Positions 18,580-28,043 of a DNA stretch of 64,000 nt are shown one piece after another. Under the pieces are notes generated by a model, which did not search any database, was not told the origin of the DNA, and was given only the letters and a program-made list of their open reading frames with translations. Positions within the stretch are counted from its first letter, which is position 1; each line of letters starts with the position of its first letter. A program made the position numbers and the translations under genes. The stretch comes from Phycisphaerales bacterium (GTDB lineage Bacteria > Planctomycetota > Phycisphaerae > UBA1845). Location of the stretch: the NCBI GenBank assembly GCA_020639115.1, contig JACKHG010000013.1, positions 65,118-129,117 of the forward strand, written 5' to 3'.

Positions 18580-20517
18580 CTACGGCGTCGCCTCGGCCTT
18601 CGCCGCCGTGGAACGCAACTGCTCGAAGCGCATCCGGTACGGCCGTACCTCCGGATTGTCCTCGCGTCCCTTCACCACCTCGGCGTAGTTCTGCATCGCC
18701 AGGTTGCGCAGCTCCGGCCGGCCGAACAGCGACATCACGTAGTTCGCCGCCGCGACCGACGCCGCCACCGTCCAGTGGTTCTTCAGGTCCCGCGCCGCCG
18801 ACTCCAGCGCCCGCGTCGCCTTCTCGGCCAGTTCGATTCCCTCGTCCCGCGTCGTGGCGATCTGCTGCTCGATCGCACCGCGATCGTACGCCGCAAGCGG
18901 GACCGCCGTGTTCACCTCGTCCAGCACCGCGAGGGCGTGCTGCAGACGCTTGATGCGGGCGTTGCAGACCAGCGCAGCCGCCACCTGCGCGTCCGCGGCC
19001 TCCGACTTCGCCTCGGCGCCGATCCAGTTGTCGTCCTCGATGTACTTGTACGGCGAGCGATCCTTCGCGTCGGCCGGCAGATCCGCGGGGACCGCCTGCA
19101 CCATCTGCGCCTGCGCCGACTGCGCGTTGTTGAACGCCGAAGCCGCATCGCGGTACTTGCGAATCGCCAGATCCTCCGCGGCCTGCGTCGCGTCCGCCGC
19201 CTGCTGGTACACCGTGAAGTCCTTCGCGATCTTGTCGGCCAGCGACGCCATGCGCGTGCCCGCGTTGTCCTCGCGCTGCTGCAGTTGCTCGCGAGTCGCC
19301 TTCGCCGCAGCCAGTTGCGTTTCCGCTATCCGCACCTGCGTGGCTGCACCGTCCAGATCGCCCTGCGCGACCGCAAGATCGCTCTGCAGATCCACCAGCC
19401 CCTCGACCGACTGTACCGTGCCGCCCGGCGTCGCCGAGACAAACTCGCCCTTCAGCAGATCGCCGCTGCTGTCGATCCGGGCGTTCTCCAACCCGCCGTA
19501 CTGCAGGGTGTGCTTGGTCCGGACCGCCACGCGATACGCATGCGCGGCCTCGTTGTACGCCGTCGCAAAGTCCGCGGCTGCGTTCGGATCGCCGTAGTCG
19601 ATGCCCCGATCCGACAGCGCTTCCATCCGCGTCCGCGCATCCGCCGCGATCGCATCCTGCTCGTCGATTTGCCGCTGCAGACCGTCGATCCGCTGCTGCA
19701 GGTCGGTCACCTGTTCCTGCATCTTTGCGTGCGCCGCCTGGGCTTTCTTCAGCGTCTCCTCACGATCCGCGATCGTTTCGTTGATGTCGCTCGCCTTCAC
19801 GACGCCCGTGTTGGCCGCCGCCTCCGCCCGCGACCGCACGTCTTCGCGCATGTCGTACAGACGCGTCGCTACTTCCTGGCGGTGCAGCGTCGCTTCGCGC
19901 TCGGCAGCCGCAGCCTCCTGGATCAGCGCCATGCCGCTGAGCTGGTTCGCCACCGGGCTGTTCCGGCCCGACGCATCCCCTTCCTGATCCTGCAGCGCTG
20001 CCTTCGCGTCCGTCAGCGCCTGGTTCACCAGCGCCCGATTCTCGGCGAGAAACTTCTCGCGCTGCTGGATGCCCTTGGCCAGATCGCGCTTCATCGCCTC
20101 CGGGTTCTGGTTGAACGTCGGGGCTGCCGGCGGCGTCAACTGCGCGTTGCGATCCAGCTCCGTGAACTCCGCATCGAGCTGACGCATGCGCGCCACGGCC
20201 GATTTCTGCAACGCCTGCAACCGCTCCTGCTCGGCAGCCACCGCCTCCTGCGCCGGCTGCTCGTTGGCGTTCACCACTTCGTCGATCTTCTCCGGCGTCA
20301 CGTCCGCCGCGAGCCCCGCGCGATCCACGAGCGCCGCGGCTGCATCCGTCTCGGCGTCGAACTGCGCGACGGTCCGCCGCGCCCGCTCCGCCGACGCGCC
20401 CACGCGCTCGTCCAGCTTGCGCTCCGGCGACTCGAGGGTAGGTACGAACAACCAGACCCCGCCGGCCACAACCACAACCACGACGGCGGTCAAAATAACG
20501 ATGGCTCGATCCTTCAC
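18580..20517 (-). CDS. Membrane-anchored coiled-coil protein of unknown function
   Basis: This protein of about 645 residues has one N-terminal membrane helix (AIVILTAVVVVVVAGGVWLFV) followed by long Ala/Gln/Glu-rich heptad regions (for example QEQVTDLQQRIDGLQRQIDEQ), typical of extended coiled coils. The C-terminal 120 residues look like TPR-type helices. I chose the GTG at 20517 (VKDRAIV) because GGAG lies 7 bases upstream; another GTG at 20550 is possible, and the frame has no ATG before the membrane helix. It lies downstream of the transglutaminase gene, 196 bases away, same strand. A periplasmic or envelope-spanning structural role is inferred. I do not recognise a family. Confidence 0.6.
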   Translation of the reverse strand: MKDRAIVILTAVVVVVVAGGVWLFVPTLESPERKLDERVGASAERARRTVAQFDAETDAAAALVDRAGLAADVTPEKIDEVVNANEQPAQEAVAAEQERLQALQKSAVARMRQLDAEFTELDRNAQLTPPAAPTFNQNPEAMKRDLAKGIQQREKFLAENRALVNQALTDAKAALQDQEGDASGRNSPVANQLSGMALIQEAAAAEREATLHRQEVATRLYDMREDVRSRAEAAANTGVVKASDINETIADREETLKKAQAAHAKMQEQVTDLQQRIDGLQRQIDEQDAIAADARTRMEALSDRGIDYGDPNAAADFATAYNEAAHAYRVAVRTKHTLQYGGLENARIDSSGDLLKGEFVSATPGGTVQSVEGLVDLQSDLAVAQGDLDGAATQVRIAETQLAAAKATREQLQQREDNAGTRMASLADKIAKDFTVYQQAADATQAAEDLAIRKYRDAASAFNNAQSAQAQMVQAVPADLPADAKDRSPYKYIEDDNWIGAEAKSEAADAQVAAALVCNARIKRLQHALAVLDEVNTAVPLAAYDRGAIEQQIATTRDEGIELAEKATRALESAARDLKNHWTVAASVAAANYVMSLFGRPELRNLAMQNYAEVVKGREDNPEVRPYRMRFEQLRSTAAKAEATP

Positions 20518-20713
20518 GCGAACGCTCCAGGCCGCGACCTGCTCGAGCACAGGCCGGGTAAAGATGTACCGCGGCGGGCTGACACCCGCCTGACGGGCGG
20601 ACCTGCCGGTGTGAACCTGGGGCAGACCGCCGATTTCACGCCCACATTGTAGCCGGGCAGCGTATGAAGGGAAGCTCCAATCGCAGCCCGCGGGGGCGAA
20701 ACGCCCCCTTCGC

Positions 20714-22261
20714 CTAGCCGCCGGCTGCCGCCGTCCCGTCATCGACGCGAACCACGTCGATTTCGAGGTTCCCGATCACGTTCACCAGATCCAGCGCAAT
20801 CTGCCCCAACCCCGCACCGTCCAGCGAGGTCACGCTGAACGCGATGTGCGTCGGATTGCAGTCGGATTCACGCTGGGCCGCGTCGAAGTCCGCCCAGGTG
20901 TCCCCGAGCCGGAACTGGGTCCACATGTGGAACCCGAAAATGTCGTCGCTCCCCCCGAAAACCGGCACGTACACCAGCCCCGTCACCACCCGGGCCGGCA
21001 GACCGCACGCCCGCCCCAACGCCGCCAGCAGCACGGCGTGCTCGCTGCAGTCCCCCTCCTTGTTCCGGCAGACCTCGCTCGCCGTCGCAAAACCGACGTT
21101 GAGATTCTTATCCTTGATCACGTCCGTCACGTATCGGCGCAGGTTGTCCGCCACCTCGTACGGCGTCTTCGCGTCGCCCTTCGCCTCCTTGGCCATCGCC
21201 TGCACCGCCGGGTCGTCGCAGTTGATCACCGGGTTCGGAGCCAGGTACGGCTGCATGTCCGCCCCGTACTTCTGCGGCGGCGTCTGGGCGAGCGCCTGGT
21301 GATCCAGCCGCTTCACCGTCAGGTGCACCGAGTTGCTCGTCACGTCCGACGGCGTCTGCATGTCCGTCTTGGGCAGCTTCGGCATCGCGACCGACCGGTC
21401 CTTCAACCGCAGCACGAACTCGATCGCGCGGGCGTTCTTGCGATCGATGCTGCGCGGCGAACGGATCGTCGTCGGCATGAAAAACTCCGGCGGACTGAAC
21501 TCCGCCAGGGCCTTTTCGCGCGTCGACCGCGTCATCACCATGGGAATGCCCATCAGCGGCATTTCGGTCCGCAGCACCTCGTGATCGCTGTCGATCCACA
21601 CCGTGGTCGACACGCCCATCATCTGCTGCTCGGTGCGGATCGCGGGCACCTTCTTGCCCTCGACCTCGATCTCCTCCTTGTCCCCGATCTGCGTCTCCAC
21701 GGTCACGCCGGCGCTCTCGGAGAACATCGGCTCGTAGATCTGCACCGCGTACTTCGTGCCGGGCGCGTAGCCCATCTGGGCCTGCTTGCGCAGCGCCCCC
21801 CAGCTCATCACCGCGCCCTCAGGAAACGGATGCTGACTCTTCATCTGCATGCCGAACTGGTCGGACGTGACGTAGACCGTGCCGTCCTCGACCCGCCCCT
21901 GCTTGTGCATCGCCTGCGCCGACGCATCCATCCGCGAGCTGAACTCGACGACGTCGCCGTTCACGGTCTCGGTCGTCGTCTGCAGCACCTTGATGGGCAC
22001 GCTCGATCCGGCCCGCTTGAGCACCAGCGACATGAGATTCGTGGTGTGAATCTCGTCGCCCTCGCGGCTCATCTGGATGTGCCCGTAGCCGACCTTCTGG
22101 CCCTCGAGCTCGATCAGCATCCAGTCGTCGCTGATCTCCCCCTGCGGCGGATTCTTCCAGTCGACCGCCCGCGCCGTCGGCGCCGCTACCAGGCAGAGCG
22201 CAAATACGAACAGACAGCGCCGCGAGACGGCGCGCACACGACATCCGGTCATCATCAGCAT
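20714..22261 (-). CDS. Exported transglutaminase-like protein
   Basis: This 515-residue protein has GGAGGT 8 bases before the ATG and a signal peptide (RCLFVFALCLVAAPTARA). The C-terminal third holds the transglutaminase-core triad: Cys in GDCSEHAVLLAALGRACGLPARVV (about 403), His in FGFHMWTQF (about 443) and Asp in WADFDAA (about 456). The N-terminal two thirds are beta-rich and resemble lipoprotein-carrier-like domains found in such exported proteins. These proteins act as cysteine peptidases or protein crosslinkers; the substrate is unknown. It starts 24 bases after sdhB and may share its transcript. Confidence 0.82.
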   Translation of the reverse strand: MLMMTGCRVRAVSRRCLFVFALCLVAAPTARAVDWKNPPQGEISDDWMLIELEGQKVGYGHIQMSREGDEIHTTNLMSLVLKRAGSSVPIKVLQTTTETVNGDVVEFSSRMDASAQAMHKQGRVEDGTVYVTSDQFGMQMKSQHPFPEGAVMSWGALRKQAQMGYAPGTKYAVQIYEPMFSESAGVTVETQIGDKEEIEVEGKKVPAIRTEQQMMGVSTTVWIDSDHEVLRTEMPLMGIPMVMTRSTREKALAEFSPPEFFMPTTIRSPRSIDRKNARAIEFVLRLKDRSVAMPKLPKTDMQTPSDVTSNSVHLTVKRLDHQALAQTPPQKYGADMQPYLAPNPVINCDDPAVQAMAKEAKGDAKTPYEVADNLRRYVTDVIKDKNLNVGFATASEVCRNKEGDCSEHAVLLAALGRACGLPARVVTGLVYVPVFGGSDDIFGFHMWTQFRLGDTWADFDAAQRESDCNPTHIAFSVTSLDGAGLGQIALDLVNVIGNLEIDVVRVDDGTAAAGG

Positions 22262-22285
22262 GGTCCTTTACCTCCGTCGCTGATT

Positions 22286-23041
22286 CTATCGGCGGAACCA
22301 GCGGCGGATAGCATGGCCGGTCGCAGCCCGCCCGGCCTTGGCGATGGAAGTGGTCAGGGGAATCTCTTTCGGACAAACCTTGACACAATTCTGCGCGTTT
22401 CCACAGGCGGCGATGCCGCCCGGACCCGCCAGCACGTCGAGCCGCTCGGGCGCAATGCTCTGCCCCGCCGGCACCGTGTTGTACAGCACGATCTGGCTCA
22501 CCGCGTGCGGCCCGATGAAATCCTCCTTGTCGTTGTACTGCGGGCACGCCTCCAGGCAGCAGCCGCAACTCATGCACCGCGACAGGGGGTAAGCCTCCTC
22601 CTGGTCACGCGGCGCCATCAGCGGACCCGAGCCGCGGTCCCAGTAACCGTCCACCGACACCCACGCCTTCGAACGCTTCAACGCGTTGAAGAGCCGCGAA
22701 CGGTCGACCAGCAGGTCGCGCACCACCGGGAATTTCGTCATCGGCTCCAGCGTGATCTCCGGCTGCTCCTTCAGCAGGTTGTCCACCAGCGCCGAGCACG
22801 CCTGCCGCACGTGGCCGTTGATCACCATCGTGCACGCCCCGCACACCTCCTCCAGGCAGCACGCGTCGTAAGCCACCGGCGCCGTGTGCTCGCCCTCGTC
22901 CGTCACCGGCTGCGCCGAAATCCGCTGCAGCACCGTGGTGATGTTCATGCCGTCCTCGTACGGGACGTGGAACGTCTGCCGGTAGGTGGCGCCGTCGGGG
23001 CTGTCCTTCCGCTGGATGTGCACGATCACATCTTGGGCCAT
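22286..23041 (-). CDS. sdhB: Succinate dehydrogenase/fumarate reductase iron-sulfur subunit
   Basis: This 251-residue protein transfers electrons from the flavoprotein to quinone in complex II. The [2Fe-2S] ligands are in CCLEEVCGACTMVINGH with the distal Cys in RQAC. The [4Fe-4S]/[3Fe-4S] ligands are in CMSCGCCLEACP and CGNAQNCVKVCPKEIP. It is the third gene of sdhCAB, starting 74 bases after sdhA. The length and cysteine spacing resemble the B-type (Bacillus/epsilonproteobacterial) enzymes. Confidence 0.93.
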   Translation of the reverse strand: MAQDVIVHIQRKDSPDGATYRQTFHVPYEDGMNITTVLQRISAQPVTDEGEHTAPVAYDACCLEEVCGACTMVINGHVRQACSALVDNLLKEQPEITLEPMTKFPVVRDLLVDRSRLFNALKRSKAWVSVDGYWDRGSGPLMAPRDQEEAYPLSRCMSCGCCLEACPQYNDKEDFIGPHAVSQIVLYNTVPAGQSIAPERLDVLAGPGGIAACGNAQNCVKVCPKEIPLTTSIAKAGRAATGHAIRRWFRR

Positions 23042-23115
23042 GGCCGTTACCTTGATGATTGAATTCTCAACCGTCCGTATCGCGTCGCTTCCACCGCCTC
23101 AGCGGCCGCGACGCG

Positions 23116-25071
23116 TCAGACGGCAGCCGGCTGGACGCCGCGCTGCCGCTGCATTTCCTTCCAAACCTTCTCGATGATCTCCGCCCCCTTCAGGCCGTAC
23201 GTCCGCGGCCGCGGCGGAATCAGCGAGGTGTCCACGTCCTCGTACGTGAAGATCAGGTCACCCTGGTTGTATTCCACCACGGTCGACTTGAGCCACTTGT
23301 CGTTGCGCTCCTGGAACGCCCGGCACCACTCCTCCGCCTGCTGGTGCAACTCCGCCGGATCGTCCGACTTCGGCGCGGGAATCTGGAAATCGGGCTTGAA
23401 GTGCGCCCCGCGGCACTCGTCCCGCTGCAGCGCCCCCCGCGTGATCACCCGCGCCATCATGATCATATCGGCCAGCGCCCGGATGAACGTGACCGTCTGG
23501 TTCGTCCAGTTCCCGCCGTCCGGGCACCCGATCCGCCCGAAGCGGTCCTCGAGTTCGTCGATCTTCGCCAGCGTCTCCTCCAGCGCCTTGTTGTACCGGA
23601 CCACCGTGACGTTGCGCGTCATGATGTCGCCCAGCTCGGCGTGGATCTGCCGCGGATTCTCCTGCCCGCTCGACTTCGCGAAGTCGTCGCCCCGCTTCTT
23701 CTCGGCCTTCGCCGCGTCCTCGAGCAGCTTCGCCGGCGCCGCGCCCTTCACCGTCTTCGCGTAGTTCGTCACGCACGGCGCCACCAGCAACCCGCTGAAA
23801 ATGCAGCTCAAGAGCGAATTCGCCCCGAGCCGGTTGCCGCCGTGGTAGTGGTAGTCCGCCTCGCCGATCGCGTAGATCCCCGGCACGTTGGTGTGCTGGT
23901 TCCGCGGATCTCCCGCAATCAGCCCGCCGGTCTTCTCGTCCTTCGCGTAGTCCGTCCACATCCCGCCCATCGAGTAGTGGATGGCCGGGAAAATCTTCAT
24001 GGGCGTCACCCGCGGGTTCATCCCCTGGAACTTCTCGTAAATCTCCAGGATCCCGTCGAGCTTGTGCAGCGTCTCCGGCGGCAGCTCGGTGACGTCCAGG
24101 AACACGCACAGCCGCTCCTTCTCGACGCTCAGGCCCATGTTCACGCAAACGTCGAAAATCTCGCGCGTCGCGATGTCACGCGGCACCAGGTTGCCGTACG
24201 TCGGATACCGCTCCTCCAGGAAGTAGTATCGCTCGCTCGCCGGAATGTCGCGCGGGTCCCGCGGATCCTGCGCCTTCTTCGGCACCCACACCCGGCCGCC
24301 TTCGCCGCGGGCGCTCTCGCTCATCAAGCGCAGCTTGTCGGTGCCCGGAATCGCCGTCGGGTGCACCTGCATGAACTCGCCGTTGCCGTACTTCACGCCG
24401 GCGCGGAACGCCCGCGCCGCCGCGCTGCCCGTGCAGATCGTCGACATCGTGCTGCGGCCGAAGACCAGCCCGTTGCCGCCCGTCCCGAGCACGACCGCCG
24501 ACGCCGGCAGCGCCCGGATCTCCATCGTGAACAGGTTCTGCACGACTGCGCCGCGGCAGACGCCGTTGTCGTCCAGCACCGGCCCCAGGAAATCGTGGTA
24601 CTCGTACTTGGTGATGCGCCCCTCGGCCTCCCAGTGCCGCACCTGGTCGTCCAGGGCGTAGAGCAACTGTTGGCCGGTCGTCGCGCCCGCGAACGCGGTC
24701 CGCTTGTACAGCGTCCCGCCGAAGCGCCGCTGGTCGCGATACCCCTCGGGCGAGCGGTTGAACGTCACGCCGAGACGGTCGAGCAGGTCGATGATCTTCG
24801 GCGCCCAGTCGCACATCTCCTTCACCGGCGGCTGGTGCTGCAGGAAATCCCCACCGTACACCGTGTCGTCGAAGTGCTTCCACTCCGTGTCGCCCTGCTG
24901 GCGGGTCACGTCGTTGACCGAGTTGATCCCGCCCTGCGCGCACACGCTGTGCGACCGCTTCACCGGCACGAGGCTGACCAGGTCCACCGGCACTTCTTCC
25001 GCCGCCAGGTTCATCGCGCAGGCCAGGCCCGCCAGTCCGCCACCAACCACGACTACTCGTTGTTCTGCCAT
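23116..25071 (-). CDS. sdhA: Succinate dehydrogenase/fumarate reductase flavoprotein subunit
   Basis: This 651-residue protein oxidises succinate to fumarate at the membrane surface. The N-terminal Rossmann motif is VVVVGGGLAGLACAMNLA. The FAD-linking His is in SHSVCAQGGINS, the active-site region includes HYSMGGMWTDY, and GGNRLGANSLL is the second FAD-binding segment. I chose the ATG at 25071 (MAEQRVVVVGG) because GAGG lies 8 bases upstream; the frame continues to 25167 without support. It follows sdhC by 64 bases. Confidence 0.95.
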   Translation of the reverse strand: MAEQRVVVVGGGLAGLACAMNLAAEEVPVDLVSLVPVKRSHSVCAQGGINSVNDVTRQQGDTEWKHFDDTVYGGDFLQHQPPVKEMCDWAPKIIDLLDRLGVTFNRSPEGYRDQRRFGGTLYKRTAFAGATTGQQLLYALDDQVRHWEAEGRITKYEYHDFLGPVLDDNGVCRGAVVQNLFTMEIRALPASAVVLGTGGNGLVFGRSTMSTICTGSAAARAFRAGVKYGNGEFMQVHPTAIPGTDKLRLMSESARGEGGRVWVPKKAQDPRDPRDIPASERYYFLEERYPTYGNLVPRDIATREIFDVCVNMGLSVEKERLCVFLDVTELPPETLHKLDGILEIYEKFQGMNPRVTPMKIFPAIHYSMGGMWTDYAKDEKTGGLIAGDPRNQHTNVPGIYAIGEADYHYHGGNRLGANSLLSCIFSGLLVAPCVTNYAKTVKGAAPAKLLEDAAKAEKKRGDDFAKSSGQENPRQIHAELGDIMTRNVTVVRYNKALEETLAKIDELEDRFGRIGCPDGGNWTNQTVTFIRALADMIMMARVITRGALQRDECRGAHFKPDFQIPAPKSDDPAELHQQAEEWCRAFQERNDKWLKSTVVEYNQGDLIFTYEDVDTSLIPPRPRTYGLKGAEIIEKVWKEMQRQRGVQPAAV

Positions 25072-25135
25072 CTTCGCCTCATTTGCCGCCGGCTTCGCGC
25101 ATCCGCGGGGCCGGCACGCTGCGCAGGTGTGCGCC

Positions 25136-25885
25136 TCAGTGACTATCGTGCTGCGGATCGGCGACAAACGCCGCCGTGTGTGCGGTTTCCTGGTCCGGCT
25201 GGGCCGGCGCGTGGTACGTCGTGAAGCCCCACAGCGCCCCCATCCCCACGAGCAGCAGCGCCACGCCGAACGCGGTACAGAAATACCCCGAGATCCGCTG
25301 CGCCCGCTGGCCGATCGTGATGCCCCAGGTGATCAGCGCCGTCCAGATGCCGTTGGACAGGTGATACACGCTGGCCGTCACGCCGACGATGTAGAACGTG
25401 ATGAACCACCACGACGCCTGGATGGCCGCCGCCGTCGACGCCGGCGCATCGTGCGGCTTGAACATCGACCCGCCGAACGGCTCCCCGAGCCAGTGCATCT
25501 GCCAGACGTGGAACATGATGAACGCGAACGCGATGATCCCCGTCCAGCGCTGCAGCGTGTACCGGATGTTCGGCCCGTACCGGTACTCGCGCGCGTTCAT
25601 GTCCGCCGACAGCGCAATCACCACGCCGTACACGGCGTGAAACGCCAGCGGCAGGAAAATGAAGGCCATCTCGACGACAAACAGCAGCCCGGCCTTCTGC
25701 AGTTGGTGAATCTGGTCCACCATGAACTGGAACTTGTCCCCGCCCGCCAGCACCGTCGCATTCACGATCAGGTGCCAGAGCAGAAATACACCGACGGGAA
25801 CTAAGCCGGATAGCGAGTGCAGACGTCGTAGAAGAAAGAAGTACTTCTCTTTGGCGCTTTCCGCCGAGGTGATGGTACCCGCCAC
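25136..25885 (-). CDS. sdhC: Succinate dehydrogenase cytochrome b558-type membrane anchor
   Basis: This 249-residue protein has five predicted membrane helices and conserved His residues suited to diheme binding: LLRRLHSLSG, LLWHLIVN, FHAVYG, FHVWQMHW and SVYHLSNG. This is the single-anchor SdhC/FrdC type of B-class complex II, with no separate sdhD. It is the first gene of sdhCAB. Such enzymes use menaquinone in known members, which I infer but cannot see here. Confidence 0.9.
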   Translation of the reverse strand: MAGTITSAESAKEKYFFLLRRLHSLSGLVPVGVFLLWHLIVNATVLAGGDKFQFMVDQIHQLQKAGLLFVVEMAFIFLPLAFHAVYGVVIALSADMNAREYRYGPNIRYTLQRWTGIIAFAFIMFHVWQMHWLGEPFGGSMFKPHDAPASTAAAIQASWWFITFYIVGVTASVYHLSNGIWTALITWGITIGQRAQRISGYFCTAFGVALLLVGMGALWGFTTYHAPAQPDQETAHTAAFVADPQHDSH

Positions 25886-26080
25886 GTCGTGACTCCCTTG
25901 CAGGGATGGGATTCAGTCGTTGCGACCGCTCTCTGCCCAGCCGCGCTGCCGGGCGTAGGCGCGGGATTATAGGTGCCATCCGCACCCGCCGCAATAAGAT
26001 CATTGTTCCAAATGACTTGACCCACCCGCGGGCTCGGCGTGAAATGCGCCCGGCGCCGAGCGGTCAGCAACATACGTGCC

Positions 26081-26590
26081 ATGATGTCTGCACAACCCGA
26101 ACCTCATGCCGCAGATTCCGCCGGACACCCGCTCGGCCCGCTGCTTTACCGCTATTTTCCCGTGCAGCGCACCGCCGCGCGCCGCCGGGCCCTGCTCGTC
26201 GCCGCAGCCTGCGCCGCCGTCCTCGGCGTCGCGCTGTGGCTCACGCCCGATCCGCGCGGACTCGGCACGCACACCCAGCTCGGCATGATCCGCTGCTCCT
26301 GGCCCGCGACCTTGGGCATCCCCTGCCCCACCTGCGGCATGACCACGGCGTTCGCACTCACCGTGCGCGGCCGCCTTGTCGCCGCCGCGCTCGCCCAGCC
26401 CATGGGCCTGCTGCTCTGCCTGCTCACCATCGTCATCCTCGTCCTGGCGCTGCGCGAGGCCTGGACGCTGCGCGCCGTGCGGGTCAACTGGTACCGCGTC
26501 CGCCCGCGCTACGTCATCACCGCAGCCGTGGTCCTCACCGCAGCCGCCTGGGGATACAAGATTCTGGCCTTCCGCGCCATGTTGCGGTAG
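26081..26590 (+). CDS. DUF2752 family membrane protein
   Basis: This 169-residue protein has three hydrophobic helices and the DUF2752 signature CPTCGMTTAF followed by a helix. The family is common in Planctomycetota and other phyla and has no established function; the CPxCGxT motif suggests metal or thiol chemistry at the membrane. Tandem ATGs at 26081 and 26084 are the likely start; the frame is open upstream to 26039 without a ribosome binding site. It is divergent from sdhC. Confidence 0.75.
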   Translation: MMSAQPEPHAADSAGHPLGPLLYRYFPVQRTAARRRALLVAAACAAVLGVALWLTPDPRGLGTHTQLGMIRCSWPATLGIPCPTCGMTTAFALTVRGRLVAAALAQPMGLLLCLLTIVILVLALREAWTLRAVRVNWYRVRPRYVITAAVVLTAAAWGYKILAFRAMLR

Positions 26591-26697
26591 AACGGGAGGC
26601 GGATGCGGGGCATCCGGTGCGCAGATCCACGCGCGGTGAAGTGCCGGGCCCCGCACGAGTTCCCGGACAGTCGACTCCAACGGAAAGGCGTGCATCG

Positions 26698-27348
26698 ATG
26701 ACGCGGATGTATGCAGGCGGCAACTATCGGTGGATGCGGCGCACTGCGCTCGCCGCCGGCATTCTTGGACTTCTCGGCGGATGCAACATCTTCATGCCCC
26801 TCTTCCTCATGGGCCAGCACAAGGAACGCATCCCCGCCGAGTTCGACAAGCTCCCCGGCAGTTCCGCCACCATCGCCGTCTGGGCCGACCAGGAAACCCT
26901 CTTCGACTATCCCTACGTGCGCATGGAGCTCTCGCTGCACATCGCCGATCAGCTCTCCGCGCACGTCAAGGACCTCAAGATCACCGATGGCCGCATCGTC
27001 GAGGACTACATGCAGCGCCACCTCGCCAACGCCGTCGATCCCGTCACGCTCGGCCGCAAGTTCAAGACCGACTACGTCATCTACCTCGAATTGCTCGACT
27101 TCCAGATCCGCGACCCCAACTCGCCCGACTTCCTCGAGCCGATCATCCGCGCCACCGTCCACGTCTACGACATGAAGGCCGATCCGGACGAACCGAAAAT
27201 GGTCGAGCTGTCCGACGTCGAGGTGAAGCAGCAGGGCCAGCTCTTCAACGAAACCAGCGCCCAGATCGCCCGCAAGTCCCTCTACGAGGAGTTTGCGGCG
27301 ACCGTGGCCCAGAAGTTCTACGAGCACAAAGTCGAGATGATGAAATGA
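26698..27348 (+). CDS. Putative lipoprotein of unknown function (first of a pair)
   Basis: This 216-residue protein has a lipoprotein signal: MTRMYAGGNYRWMRR, a hydrophobic core and the lipobox GLLGGC. The mature part is alpha/beta with IAVWADQETLFDYPYVR and a C-terminal helix. It shares an overall plan with the next gene (short nucleotide-free alpha/beta domain, then a conserved segment with the pattern FKTDYVIYLELLDFQ versus VGADTVLWLEVRDFF). The ATGA overlap with that gene shows coupling. I do not recognise a named family. The frame extends far upstream but only the part from 26698 is coding. Confidence 0.7.
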   Translation: MTRMYAGGNYRWMRRTALAAGILGLLGGCNIFMPLFLMGQHKERIPAEFDKLPGSSATIAVWADQETLFDYPYVRMELSLHIADQLSAHVKDLKITDGRIVEDYMQRHLANAVDPVTLGRKFKTDYVIYLELLDFQIRDPNSPDFLEPIIRATVHVYDMKADPDEPKMVELSDVEVKQQGQLFNETSAQIARKSLYEEFAATVAQKFYEHKVEMMK

Positions 27349-28043
27349 CCGAATCGCTGCGCCGCCATCGGCGCCCCGCGCACGCGGCACTCACCGCCGC
27401 GCTCCTCGCCGGCCTGCTTCTGCCCGCACTACCCGGCTGCGGCCGCTACGGCGGACTCGCCTACTTCATGGGCATCGGCCGCGGCCACAAGATCGAGCCG
27501 CAGTTCGAACTGCCCGAGGACGGCACGCTGCTCGTGCTCGTCGACGACCCCGCCGAACGCCTGCGCTGGCCCCGCCTGCGCGACCTGCTCGAGCAGAGCC
27601 TCGGCGAGGAACTGCTCGCCCACCAGGCGGTCAAGGCCGTCATCAGCCCCGACGCCATGGCCCGCTTCCGCCAGGCCGACCCCAAGTTCGAGCGCTACCC
27701 CGCCGCCACCATCGGCCGCAAGGTCGGCGCCGACACCGTCCTCTGGCTCGAGGTGCGCGACTTCTTCAACCCCACCGAAATTGAGGATACCAGCAGCACC
27801 GCCAAGATCACCCTCGCCGTCAAGGTGATCACCACCAAGCCCGGCACGCTGCCCAGCGACGTGCGCCTCTGGCCCACCGACGAGGGCGGCTACATCCACT
27901 CGACCGAGCTGAGCGCCATCGACGTCCACAAGCTCAAGGGGGACAACGCCACCGCCCGGGAACTGGCCCGCCGCGCCGCCATCCAGATCGGCCGCCTGTT
28001 CTACCAGCACACCGTCGGCGAGGTGGAAGACTCCAAGGTATGA
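27345..28043 (+). CDS. Putative lipoprotein of unknown function (second of a pair)
   Basis: This 232-residue protein has a signal segment with lipobox LPALPGC and a mature domain parallel to that of the preceding gene: TLLVLVDDPAERLRWPRLRD and VGADTVLWLEVRDFF align in order with its segments. The two are probably diverged duplicates. It overlaps the preceding gene and the glycosyltransferase gene downstream by ATGA at each side. I infer that a lipoprotein pair and a sugar transferase act in one envelope process. Confidence 0.7.
   Translation: MTESLRRHRRPAHAALTAALLAGLLLPALPGCGRYGGLAYFMGIGRGHKIEPQFELPEDGTLLVLVDDPAERLRWPRLRDLLEQSLGEELLAHQAVKAVISPDAMARFRQADPKFERYPAATIGRKVGADTVLWLEVRDFFNPTEIEDTSSTAKITLAVKVITTKPGTLPSDVRLWPTDEGGYIHSTELSAIDVHKLKGDNATARELARRAAIQIGRLFYQHTVGEVEDSKV

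Noticed and set aside
23059..25224. 721-codon plus-strand frame over sdhA
   Set aside because: Antisense shadow of the flavoprotein gene.
25906..26697. Long N-terminal extension of the first lipoprotein gene
   Set aside because: The frame is Arg/Pro-rich, overlaps the DUF2752 gene in another frame, and would bury the lipoprotein signal.
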